Positions 22,865 to 30,221 of a stretch of DNA of 32,156 bases are shown one piece after another. Each line of letters opens with the position of its first letter. Positions within the stretch are counted from its first letter, which is position 1. The notes under the pieces were generated by a model. The model worked only from the letters and a program-made list of their open reading frames with translations. It did no database searches and had not been told where the DNA came from. This stretch comes from Candidatus Aerophobus profundus SCGC AAA252-L23. Its GTDB lineage: Bacteria; Aerophobota; Aerophobia; Aerophobales; Aerophobaceae. The position numbers and the translations under genes were made by a program. The stretch spans positions 1 to 32,156 of the forward strand of contig AQRW01000173.1 in assembly GCA_000402295.1 (NCBI GenBank). Direction: 5' to 3'.

Positions 22865-24514
22865 TCATCTCAAGGCTTCGATGAGTTCTTGGTAAATTTG
22901 CCGAGAGGTAAAATGCTTGTGAGATATGGCATCGGATGGACAAGCAGAGGCACAGTTTCCACATCCCCGACATAACACCTCGTTTACTACACAAACGCTC
23001 CTCACCTCATCGTAAGTAATGGCACTATACGAACAGACGGATAGACAGGTTTGACAACCGGTACAAAACACCTCAGATACATAGGAAGTTTTCACTTCGG
23101 GCTCTAATTTCTTATCGGGCACCAGGGAGGAAAGAATTTTTCCGGCTACTGCTTCAGACTGCATGACTGAATCATAAATGTCTTTGGGTCCTTGAATACA
23201 TCCGGCAATATATATACCTTCCAGGGTGGTTGACACTGGGTTGAGCTTCACATGTGCCTCAGCGAAAAACCCTCTCTCATCTTGAGAAATATTGAGCATC
23301 TCGGCCAGTTTAGCTACATCACTGCTCGGTTCGATCACCGGCAGAAGAATTACCATATCCGTGGAAAGAGTATTCTTCTTCCCCTGCTCAGTTTGATACT
23401 GTATGATCTTATTCCCATCTTTTTCGGTGACTTCAATATCCACCACACGAATCAAATTTACGTCTTTTCTTTCCATTTCGTATCTTGAGGTACACAAATC
23501 ATAATATAATTCATGAATTTCAACATCCGTTATCTTATCTCGCAAATATTTAGGAAATTTGGCAGAATAGGAACAACATATTTTGGAACAGTACCCCTTT
23601 TCTTCTCTACCGACACAGTGAACAATAGCCACAGATTTGGGTGGATTTTCATTCTTCAGCAGGATTTTTCCGCCGGCATTCATTAACTCAATCTCCAAAG
23701 AAGTGTAAATATCATCAAATCTTCCGTAGCCATATTTGGAAATTTCCCCGGGATCAAGAAGCTTACAACCAGTGGCTACTACTATGGCTCCCACCTTGAG
23801 TTCGACTTCCTCTCCCGACTTCCGAATTTTAGCCACAAAATTTCCGAAGAAACCTAAGACTTCCTGTACTTCACTATCAGTAAGAACTTCAGTGTTCTCA
23901 TTTTCCAGGACTTTGGCTATTCTTTCTTCGATCATGGAACTGGACACCAACTCCGAGAACAGTCTTTCGAATTTTACTGCTCCTCCTCCTAACTGGGAAG
24001 TCTTTTCAACTAAATAGACTTTTCTGGCTTTGCCGGCCAGGAGCAAACTTACCTGAATTCCGGTTATTCCTCCACCAATCACCAGAACATCAGGGTTGCA
24101 TTCTATCTGCTTTTGCTCCAGAGCAGTGTGATATTGTACCCTCGAGATAGCTGATCTGATACATCTTATGGCCTTCTCGGTTGCCTCATCCTTGTCGGGA
24201 GTGACCCAGGCACATTGTTCCCGAATATTTACCAGTTGAAAAAGATAGGGATTCAACCCAGCATCTTGGCATACTTTCATGAAGGTAACTTCGTGCTGCT
24301 TGTGGGAACAGGCAGCAACCACCAGTCGAGTAAGTCCTTTCTCCCTAATCTCTTTCTTGAGAAATTCCTTTCCCCCTTCAGAGCATAACAGCTTGTGTCT
24401 GTCAACTACCTCTACCCCTTTTAAGGCGGATAGTTCCTTAATAGCCTGGTCAATATCAACTTTATCCGCTATATTCGGCCCACATTCACATAGATAGACG
24501 CCAATCTTTCCCAT
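22865..24514 (-). CDS. HdrA-like flavoprotein lacking the inserted ferredoxin domain
   Basis: A 549-residue HdrA/QmoB-like FAD protein. It starts with the HdrA N-terminal domain (IGVYLCECGPNIAD, C9 and C11), then the FAD Rossmann motif GGGITG (147-152), ATGCKLLDP, CVGREEKGYCSKICCSYSAK, and the second flavin motif YIAGCIQGPKDI. It closes with two [4Fe-4S] sites (C484-C494 and C515-C525). Unlike canonical HdrA (about 650 residues) it lacks the four-cysteine insert after the first FAD segment, and the usual D/E-C-A-x-C signature is replaced by SELVSSSMIEE. The next-encoded partner upstream has exactly those missing parts. The ATG is 16 bases after that gene. It is probably the flavin-containing electron-splitting subunit of a complex. 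Confidence 0.9.
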   Translation of the reverse strand: MGKIGVYLCECGPNIADKVDIDQAIKELSALKGVEVVDRHKLLCSEGGKEFLKKEIREKGLTRLVVAACSHKQHEVTFMKVCQDAGLNPYLFQLVNIREQCAWVTPDKDEATEKAIRCIRSAISRVQYHTALEQKQIECNPDVLVIGGGITGIQVSLLLAGKARKVYLVEKTSQLGGGAVKFERLFSELVSSSMIEERIAKVLENENTEVLTDSEVQEVLGFFGNFVAKIRKSGEEVELKVGAIVVATGCKLLDPGEISKYGYGRFDDIYTSLEIELMNAGGKILLKNENPPKSVAIVHCVGREEKGYCSKICCSYSAKFPKYLRDKITDVEIHELYYDLCTSRYEMERKDVNLIRVVDIEVTEKDGNKIIQYQTEQGKKNTLSTDMVILLPVIEPSSDVAKLAEMLNISQDERGFFAEAHVKLNPVSTTLEGIYIAGCIQGPKDIYDSVMQSEAVAGKILSSLVPDKKLEPEVKTSYVSEVFCTGCQTCLSVCSYSAITYDEVRSVCVVNEVLCRGCGNCASACPSDAISHKHFTSRQIYQELIEALR

Positions 24515-24530
24515 TTTTCCTCCGTCAGAT

Positions 24531-25799
24531 TTAAGGAGATAAGGATAGTACTCGTCCGGCGGCCGCTTGAGATTGGGCTATGGATTCTTGAATGTCTTTG
24601 GGTCCCGCGGCACACCCGGCAATAAATATTCCCTTTTTGGAAGTAGTCACGGAAGAAATCTCAGTCTCTTCCTTGGCAAAAAAACCATCTTTAGATTGAG
24701 CAACACCAAAAATCCGGCTTACCCCGGAGGCGTCGTCTCTCGGCCTAATGGGAGTAGCAATAATGACCATATCGCTAACAATACTTTCTTCTTTCTCAGC
24801 TTCAGTTTTGTAAGTAATCACTTTCTCTCCATTTTTTTGTCTCACTTCAATATCTTCGGCCCTGATAAGGACAGCTCCGGTTTCTCTCATTTTTTCATAG
24901 AATTTCTGGCATGATTTACAGGGCACACAAAGCTCTCTGTAAAACTCAGTTATTTCCAGATCAGGAATCTTATCTTTCAGATAGTGGATGAACTTGAGAG
25001 AATACATGGTACATATTGAAGCGGGACAGGAGAAATCTTTCATTCCAACCCCATAAATAACAGTAGCTCTCTTAGGGGAACTTCCGTCTTTCAAGATTAT
25101 TTTTCCTCCGGTAGGCCCATTTGAGGCGTACATCCTTTCAAATTCCAAGGCAGTGTAAACATCATCCAGTCCGTATCCGTATTTAGGAATCCGGCGGGGA
25201 TCAAGAGGAGCAAATCCGGTAGCCAGGATAACTGCTTCCACCTTGACTTCAAGTTCTTCATCTTTTTGATCAAAATCTATGGCTTCAAACATGCAAGCTT
25301 CTTGGCATGCCTGGCACTCTTCTCCTTTCCATCTCAGGCAGTTCTGGGTGTTAATTCTGGGTACATTGGGAAGAGCTCCGGCGCAGGGTACGTAGATTGC
25401 TTTTCTTTCCCCCAGTTCTTCTTCAAATTCGTTTCTTACACTTACTGGACAGACTTCAAAACAAGCAGCGCATCCGATACAATCTTCCAAACTCACATAT
25501 CGAGCCTTTTTCCTTATTCTTACCCGGAAATCTCCGTAGGAGCCTTGGATCTCTTGAACCTCACTGAGAGTGAGCAGCTCGATGTTTTCATGCTGCAATA
25601 CTTCTTGCTGTTTTGGTGCAATCATGCAGGTGGCACATTCCATGTTAGAGAAAACTTCTTCATATTTTATGACGTTTCCCCCCAGGTAGGTATCTTTCTC
25701 CACCAGATATACCTTTTTCCCTGCCGTTGCCAGGGTCAAGCTTGCTTCCATGCCGGCAACGCCTGCCCCAATTACCAGGACTGCCTTGTTATCATTCAT
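24531..25799 (-). CDS. HdrA/QmoA-like flavoprotein
   Basis: A 422-residue FAD protein of the HdrA/QmoA type. GAGVAG (11-16) begins the FAD fold, and the conserved MECATCMIAPK (C55, C58) follows. One cluster is C107, C110, C113, C117 (CIGCAACFEVCP), and a less regular set is C154, C162, C165, C169. ATGFAPLDP and IFIAGCAAGPKDIQESIAQ complete the FAD domain. It has neither the N-terminal HdrA domain nor the C-terminal double ferredoxin, matching QmoA in size. QmoA works with QmoB (an HdrA-MvhD protein) in sulfate reducers. Here a second HdrA and separate MvhD proteins stand in that place and no QmoC membrane subunit is present, so a soluble complex is more likely. Confidence 0.88.
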   Translation of the reverse strand: MNDNKAVLVIGAGVAGMEASLTLATAGKKVYLVEKDTYLGGNVIKYEEVFSNMECATCMIAPKQQEVLQHENIELLTLSEVQEIQGSYGDFRVRIRKKARYVSLEDCIGCAACFEVCPVSVRNEFEEELGERKAIYVPCAGALPNVPRINTQNCLRWKGEECQACQEACMFEAIDFDQKDEELEVKVEAVILATGFAPLDPRRIPKYGYGLDDVYTALEFERMYASNGPTGGKIILKDGSSPKRATVIYGVGMKDFSCPASICTMYSLKFIHYLKDKIPDLEITEFYRELCVPCKSCQKFYEKMRETGAVLIRAEDIEVRQKNGEKVITYKTEAEKEESIVSDMVIIATPIRPRDDASGVSRIFGVAQSKDGFFAKEETEISSVTTSKKGIFIAGCAAGPKDIQESIAQSQAAAGRVLSLSP

Positions 25800-25811
25800 G
25801 ATCTCTTCTCT

Positions 25812-26237
25812 TCACAAATTAGTTTTCTTCTTCAACGGATTGGGACCCAATTCCCTGATATGCTCGGTAAATTCGGTAACCACATCAGCAAATCTCTGTC
25901 CTTCCGAGGCAGAAATCCAAGATAATCTTAGGCGTTCCGATTCCAACCCCAGACTTTTTACCACATTTTTCACCAGGACAAACCTTCTCCGAGCATAGTA
26001 ATTGCCTTTTTCGTAGTGGCAATCTCCGGGATGACATCCGGCAATTAAAACCCCATCTGCTCCTCTTAAGAAAGCAGCCAGGATGAGAGTGGGATCTACT
26101 CTACTAGAACACATTATCCTGATAGGAACAAAAGCGGCGGGAACCTTGAGTCTGGCATTTCCCGCCACATCTGCTCCGGCATAGGAACACCAATTACACA
26201 GAAAACCAACTATTTTTGGTGCGAACTTATCTTTCAT
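25812..26237 (-). CDS. MvhD/FlpD-like iron-sulfur subunit, copy 2
   Basis: A 141-residue MvhD-family protein with the full cysteine frame (FLCNWCSYAGADVAG, IMCSSRVDP, GCHPGDCHY) and a lysine-rich tail. It is very close to copy 1 (20171-20596), including the LRLSWISASEG segment, so the two diverged by duplication within the cluster. It lies 12 bases from both neighbours, between a TusA gene and the QmoA-like gene. This places it as the electron relay of the HdrA pair. The conserved adjacency of TusA and MvhD, seen here and around copy 1, is notable. Confidence 0.92.
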   Translation of the reverse strand: MKDKFAPKIVGFLCNWCSYAGADVAGNARLKVPAAFVPIRIMCSSRVDPTLILAAFLRGADGVLIAGCHPGDCHYEKGNYYARRRFVLVKNVVKSLGLESERLRLSWISASEGQRFADVVTEFTEHIRELGPNPLKKKTNL

Positions 26238-26249
26238 GAGGGACTCGTC

Positions 26250-26474
26250 CTAAAACTGTATTTGAGCTTTGTGTTTACCCCCACCTTCATCGGAAATATA
26301 GAGGAGTGTCTTTTTTGTTTTTTCACACCAAGCCTTAATGTCATTGGGAAAGGAAGGACAATCGGCCAACACCTCTATCACATCCCCTTCTTTCAGTTCT
26401 TTGGCCTTGATGGCCATTTTCAATATCGGCTGAGGGCACTTAAGCCCCAAGGTATCCAGAGTATAGGTAGCCAT
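26250..26474 (-). CDS. TusA-like sulfur carrier, CPQP type
   Basis: A 74-residue TusA/YeeD-like carrier starting MATYTLDTLGLKCPQPILK. The persulfide cysteine is C13 in the CPQP motif, and C39 and C49 are extra. A glycine-rich loop (DEGGGKH) precedes the last strand. It is encoded 16 bases after a DsrE-family gene and 12 bases before an MvhD gene. DsrE-TusA pairs hand persulfide sulfur from one to the other in sulfur oxidisers and in tRNA thiolation, and the same exchange is likely here. It differs from the second TusA (CPYP type) at 19795-20040. Confidence 0.9.
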   Translation of the reverse strand: MATYTLDTLGLKCPQPILKMAIKAKELKEGDVIEVLADCPSFPNDIKAWCEKTKKTLLYISDEGGGKHKAQIQF

Positions 26475-26490
26475 AGTTTCTTCTCCTTTC

Positions 26491-26847
26491 TTAGAAAGAA
26501 AATGTCAGACAAGGGTTTTTTACCGCCCCCAAAAACGAAGTTGCCCCACATATTTCCACGTCATCTCTCAATTCTTCTTTTTTTATGTCTTTAGCTTCCA
26601 GGGCTAATTCACAGAGCATTATTCTTCCTCCCAACAAGATCACACCCTCCAGGAGCTCCATGATATCCGGCATACCCTTCATTTGAAGTTTCTCTAACTC
26701 TCCTTTCTTCAAAGCTGGGCCGGCCCCAGGGGTGAAGAATAAGATTACTTCGTCACCTGAGGCAGCTGCGGCTGAACCCAAGACAAATACCGGATAAAGG
26801 TTCGTGGGCTCACAGCCGTTGCAGGTTATCGCCACTGTTCTCACCAT
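26491..26847 (-). CDS. DsrE-family sulfurtransferase
   Basis: A 118-residue DsrE/DsrF-like protein. The pattern VFVLGSAAAASGDEVILFFTPGAG, then KLQMKGMPDIMELLEGVILLGGRIMLCELALEA and DDVEICGATSFLGAV, matches this fold. C78 in MLCELAL occupies the place of the persulfide-carrying cysteine of DsrE2-like proteins, and a CNGCEP pair (C9, C12) near the N-terminus is additional. The start is well defined by AAAGGAGG. It is the first gene after a 92-base gap that contains a small hairpin, and it leads directly into tusA. This suggests it initiates the sulfur-carrier sub-operon. Confidence 0.85.
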   Translation of the reverse strand: MVRTVAITCNGCEPTNLYPVFVLGSAAAASGDEVILFFTPGAGPALKKGELEKLQMKGMPDIMELLEGVILLGGRIMLCELALEAKDIKKEELRDDVEICGATSFLGAVKNPCLTFSF

Positions 26848-26865
26848 CTCCTACCTCCTTTCTGC

Positions 26866-26884
26866 ACTATCTCTGAACGATAGT
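26866..26884 (-). other. Small hairpin and possible promoter region upstream of dsrE-like gene
   Basis: ACTATC/GATAGT form a 6-bp stem with a 7-base loop just before the ribosome site of the DsrE gene. On the minus strand a perfect TTGACA lies upstream, but no good -10 follows at the normal distance. An internal promoter or processing site in this largest gap of the Hdr/Flx series is possible, not shown. Confidence 0.3.
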
Positions 26885-26939
26885 CTAATTTTTGTCAAAT
26901 TCTCCCGGGTATCTCTTGATTCCACCCCTCAGGAGACTC

Positions 26940-27776
26940 CTACATTTCTCCCTGAACCTGCCTCAATTGCTCCCAAGAAAACACCGGGCCATCTTTGCAG
27001 ACGTATAGATTCCCGATATTGCACCTTCCGCACTTCCCGATTCCACATTTCATTCTCATCTCCAGAGTGGTGTAAATTTGAGAATCTGCGAATCCCAACT
27101 TTTCCAGATTTTCAATTACGAACTTGATCATTATGGGGGGTCCGCAGGTAATGGCAATAGTATTCTCCGGCGAAGGTTCCACTCTCATTAGATTGGTAGG
27201 GACAAATCCGACAAATCTGTCCCACCCTTCCTCTTCTTTGTCTATGGAGAGATGAACATCCACGTCATCTCTTTTTTCCATCTCGAACATCTCTTCTTTA
27301 TAACACAAATCAGAAGAAGATCTCGCCCCGTAGATTACATCAAGTTTTTCATATTTGTCTCTGGTATCAAGGACATACTTGATTAAAGACCTCAAGGGCG
27401 CTTGTCCAATTCCTCCTCCGATACAGAGAATCTTCTTTCCCTCCCAGTCCTCTACCGGAAACCCATTACCATAAGGCCCTCTTACGGTCAAGCTTTCACC
27501 AATTTCCTTTTCATGCAGGGCCATGGTTACTTTTCCCAATTTAAGGACACTGACTTCCAGAAATCCTTTTTGAGTGGGAGAAGAGGAGAGAGCGAAAAAG
27601 CATTCCCCCAGACCCAAGACACTAACCATGGCACATTGCCCGGGTTTGTACTCAAAATTGTCCCCCCGCTTCTTGTCTGGCAGGGAAAGCCTAAATGTTT
27701 TAATCCCCCTGGCACCCGAGGCCTCCTCGGTGATATTCTCAATTTTAGCCGGATAGGGGACGTACGGATTTTCCAT
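26940..27776 (-). CDS. FlxA/HydG-like NAD(P)-binding flavoprotein with [2Fe-2S]
   Basis: A 278-residue ferredoxin-NADP-reductase-fold protein like FlxA, AsrB and sulfhydrogenase gamma. The FAD domain has FEYKPGQCAMVSV and ECFFALSSSP. The nucleotide domain has ILCIGGGIGQAPLRSLI (117-133), YGARSSSDL and ITCGPPIMI. The C-terminal [2Fe-2S] ligands are C244, C249, C252 and C260 (CGIGKCGRCNIGNLYVC). It would exchange hydride with NAD(H) or NADP(H) and pass electrons to the iron-sulfur partner encoded one base upstream, as in FlxABCD-HdrABC. The ATG follows AGGAGAG. It ends the first module of the cluster; the gap to the DsrE gene is 92 bases. Confidence 0.9.
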   Translation of the reverse strand: MENPYVPYPAKIENITEEASGARGIKTFRLSLPDKKRGDNFEYKPGQCAMVSVLGLGECFFALSSSPTQKGFLEVSVLKLGKVTMALHEKEIGESLTVRGPYGNGFPVEDWEGKKILCIGGGIGQAPLRSLIKYVLDTRDKYEKLDVIYGARSSSDLCYKEEMFEMEKRDDVDVHLSIDKEEEGWDRFVGFVPTNLMRVEPSPENTIAITCGPPIMIKFVIENLEKLGFADSQIYTTLEMRMKCGIGKCGRCNIGNLYVCKDGPVFSWEQLRQVQGEM

Positions 27777-27777
27777 C

Positions 27778-28791
27778 TCAGAGCTCTCCTATATCTGATA
27801 AGACATCCAAAATGTCCATATTTACCGGACACTTGTCAATGCATCTACCGCACCCCACACAGGCCAAGACGGCAAAATTTTTCGGGTAATATCTGTATTT
27901 GTGGTAAACTCGATTTCTTACTCGGTTCATTCTTGCCGGCCTGGGGTTATACCCGGAAGCCTGCCGGGTATACTCGGGGTTGGAACAGGAATCCCAGACT
28001 CGAATTCTTCTGCCCTGTCTTAAGGCGGGCTCATCTTGAATATCAAAACAATGACAGGTTGGGCATAAGAATGTACAGATAGAACATCCCAAGCATTTCA
28101 TAGAAATTTCATTCCAGAAGACATGATCAAATACCTGGTCCAGCTTTTCTTCAATCCCTTCCAGGGAGATTTTTCTCTTGACCAGGCTTTCTGCTCTTAT
28201 TTTTACTTCGTCCTTCTTATGGCTTTGTTCCTCTGAAGCTTTGCCAAATAAATGGGGATAGTCTTCTATGATGGTTCTACCCTTATCAGTCACCACTTCT
28301 ACCAGATATTCATCTCCCAGAGATGTTAGAAGGAGGTCAAGGCTTTCTTTATTGCCCGGGCCTCCATTCAAGGAAGTACAAAAACAATTGGCCCCAGGCT
28401 GATTACAGGAAAGTCCAATTAAGGTAGTATCTTCTCTCTTTCTCAGGTAGTAAGTATCGGGGAAGTCTCTGCCAAATACCTTGTCCAATATGGAAAAACT
28501 TTCCCCGTCACAAGGTCTAATCCCCAGAATTATGTTTTTGCCTTTCCCTCCGGGCACTTCCATCTTTTGCCGGCTTCCCAAAGTGTAACTAAACATGGTC
28601 TCTGATTGAGGGAACAAGATGTTCTTGGGGGGAACGTCAGAGTTTTGATAGGAAAAGGAGATCTCCTCAGCTTTTTGGACTTTTTGGAAAGTAGTAATCC
28701 CATCCTTTTCCACCGGAGCATATAGATTATTTTGGGAAAGCATTGCTACCAGCTCCCGCATTTTGTCCTTTTCCAAGACGTAATCATTCAT
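27778..28791 (-). CDS. FlxB/HydB/AsrA-like 4Fe-4S protein
   Basis: A 337-residue protein of the group that includes anaerobic sulfite reductase subunit A, sulfhydrogenase beta and FlxB. The N-terminal part has GIRPCDGESFSILDKVF and GLSCNQPGANCFCTS. The clusters are C233, C236, C239, C243 with C246 and C248 (CLGCSICTFLCPTCHCFDI), and C311, C314, C317, C321 (CVGCGRCIDKCPVNMDI). These signatures are specific for the family. It carries electrons between the FlxA-like flavoprotein downstream and the FrhB-like and MvhD-like proteins upstream. Its ATG overlaps the previous stop by four bases, and the next gene starts one base after its stop, so a tight complex is expected. Confidence 0.9.
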   Translation of the reverse strand: MNDYVLEKDKMRELVAMLSQNNLYAPVEKDGITTFQKVQKAEEISFSYQNSDVPPKNILFPQSETMFSYTLGSRQKMEVPGGKGKNIILGIRPCDGESFSILDKVFGRDFPDTYYLRKREDTTLIGLSCNQPGANCFCTSLNGGPGNKESLDLLLTSLGDEYLVEVVTDKGRTIIEDYPHLFGKASEEQSHKKDEVKIRAESLVKRKISLEGIEEKLDQVFDHVFWNEISMKCLGCSICTFLCPTCHCFDIQDEPALRQGRRIRVWDSCSNPEYTRQASGYNPRPARMNRVRNRVYHKYRYYPKNFAVLACVGCGRCIDKCPVNMDILDVLSDIGEL

Positions 28792-29771
28792 AGTATGTTC
28801 TTATTTAAATCATCAACTTTGTAGGTCGATAAAAGAGGCTTTTTCTCTGGATCCAATCCCGGCCGGTAATCAAACAAGTCAATTACGTCTTTTTCTACTT
28901 TTTTGTAAAGCTCGGTCAAGGGAATGTTCATGGGACAGACTCTCTCGCAACTCCCACAGCCGACGCATCGTCCGGCAGTGTGAAAGGTTCTCATAATGTG
29001 AAAGGCTGTGTTTTCTGAGCAGTTGACCGAGCGTCTGATCCATACCGGGGTTAGTTTTTCGGCCATGCATTCTTGACAATTGCAGAGAGGACAACTGTTC
29101 CGGCAGGCGTAACACCTAATGCACCGGGTGAACTTCTCCTGCCAGTAATCCCATCTTTCCGGCAACGATTTTTCTTCCAGTTCTTTTGCTGAGCGGTATT
29201 TCTCTTCCTTCTTTTCTTGTATTTCGTCTCCAACAAGAATATCGTAAATTACTGGGTTTTGATACTGGCAAGTTTGGCAGTTTCCAGCCATAAGTTGCTC
29301 TTTGGGAACCTCCCTTTTCTTGCCGTCTATTCCGATCACATAGTTGTCCCCGTTTTCTTTTAGCTCAACCCGACCCGATTCTTTTCCCAACATCTCTTTC
29401 ATCTTCTTGGGGTCGATTACTCCACTGCAAGGTATACCTATGATTATCACATCGTCTCTGGAAATTGCCTTTTCCTGAATCAACTGAACCACGGCTCTTG
29501 AATCACAACCCTTGACAATTATTCCCGTTTTCTTCTTGTCTTCCTTGGTGCCCCGGGGTAGAGGGAGTTTTTCTTCCAAGACAAGGTAGGCTACCAGATT
29601 ATTACAGCACAGAGGCGAAAAAATGAACTTGTCTACCTCTTCAGGAGTCCGGGCAAAAGAAGGTGAAACCCTCCCGCCGTAGGTTCCTTCTTGATATCCA
29701 ACCACGTATTTTACGTCTTCTCTTTTCACTATTTCCTTTATCTGTTTTTTCATATTCTCTAAATCTACCAT
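28788..29771 (-). CDS. FlxC/FrhB-like 4Fe-4S protein
   Basis: A 327-residue iron-sulfur protein of FrhB/FdhB or FlxC type. The N-terminal domain contains SPLCCNNLVAYLVLEEKL, GIIVKGCDSRAVVQLIQE and IIGIPCSGVIDPKKM, followed by CQTCQY (C165, C168). The seven-cysteine block C217, C220, C223, C227, C230, C232, C235 (CIRCYACRNSCPLCNCQEC) matches that of the two FrhB-like paralogues elsewhere in the window. A regular cluster is at C269-C279. It starts directly after the MvhD stop and overlaps the FlxB-like gene. The family passes electrons among flavin, ferredoxin and formate or NADH modules; the exact partner is inferred from context. Confidence 0.85.
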   Translation of the reverse strand: MVDLENMKKQIKEIVKREDVKYVVGYQEGTYGGRVSPSFARTPEEVDKFIFSPLCCNNLVAYLVLEEKLPLPRGTKEDKKKTGIIVKGCDSRAVVQLIQEKAISRDDVIIIGIPCSGVIDPKKMKEMLGKESGRVELKENGDNYVIGIDGKKREVPKEQLMAGNCQTCQYQNPVIYDILVGDEIQEKKEEKYRSAKELEEKSLPERWDYWQEKFTRCIRCYACRNSCPLCNCQECMAEKLTPVWIRRSVNCSENTAFHIMRTFHTAGRCVGCGSCERVCPMNIPLTELYKKVEKDVIDLFDYRPGLDPEKKPLLSTYKVDDLNKNIL

Positions 29772-30221
29772 CTATTCGGTCCTGGCTATCTTCTTGGCTG
29801 GTCCAATTTTCTTGAGATCGTCAACAACTTCTTTGATTACATCGGCGAACTTTTGTCCTTCGCCGGCCGAGACCCAACTTATTCTCACTCGGGCCGGATC
29901 GATTCCTACATATTCTAATATCCTTCTCATGATCTGAAATCTTCTCCGGGCGAAATAGTTTCCCTGGGAGTAGTGGCAATCGCCGGGATGACAACCGCTA
30001 ATGAGGACTCCGTCAGCACCTTGCTGAAGGGCATTCACAATAAACATGGGATTGATTCTTCCTGAACACATGACCCGAATTGTCTTCACATTAGGGGGAT
30101 ATTCAATCCTGCTGGTCCCCGCTAAATCAGCCCCAGCGTAGGAACACCAATTACAGAGAAAGGCAACCACATTCGGTTCGAACTCATCCACGATGTCTGC
30201 TCCCTCATTTACGGATTTCAT
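29772..30221 (-). CDS. MvhD/FlpD-like iron-sulfur subunit, copy 3
   Basis: A 149-residue MvhD-family protein with the usual cysteines (FLCNWCSYAGADLAG, VMCSGRINP, GCHPGDCHY) and SWVSAGEG. Its ATG overlaps the HdrA stop (ATGA), and the next gene begins the base after its own stop, so it is translationally coupled on both sides. It corresponds to FlxD or MvhD, the link between HdrA and the other Flx subunits. It has a longer N-terminus and is the most distant of the three copies in the window. Confidence 0.92.
   Translation of the reverse strand: MKSVNEGADIVDEFEPNVVAFLCNWCSYAGADLAGTSRIEYPPNVKTIRVMCSGRINPMFIVNALQQGADGVLISGCHPGDCHYSQGNYFARRRFQIMRRILEYVGIDPARVRISWVSAGEGQKFADVIKEVVDDLKKIGPAKKIARTE

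Noticed and set aside
25266..25925. A 219-codon open frame on the plus strand
   Set aside because: It is antisense to the QmoA-like and MvhD-like genes, whose cysteine motifs are unmistakable; it is a shadow frame.
20606..29771. Assigning the FrhB-like proteins as F420-dependent
   Set aside because: Family resemblance does not establish F420 binding, and no F420 biosynthesis gene is in the window.
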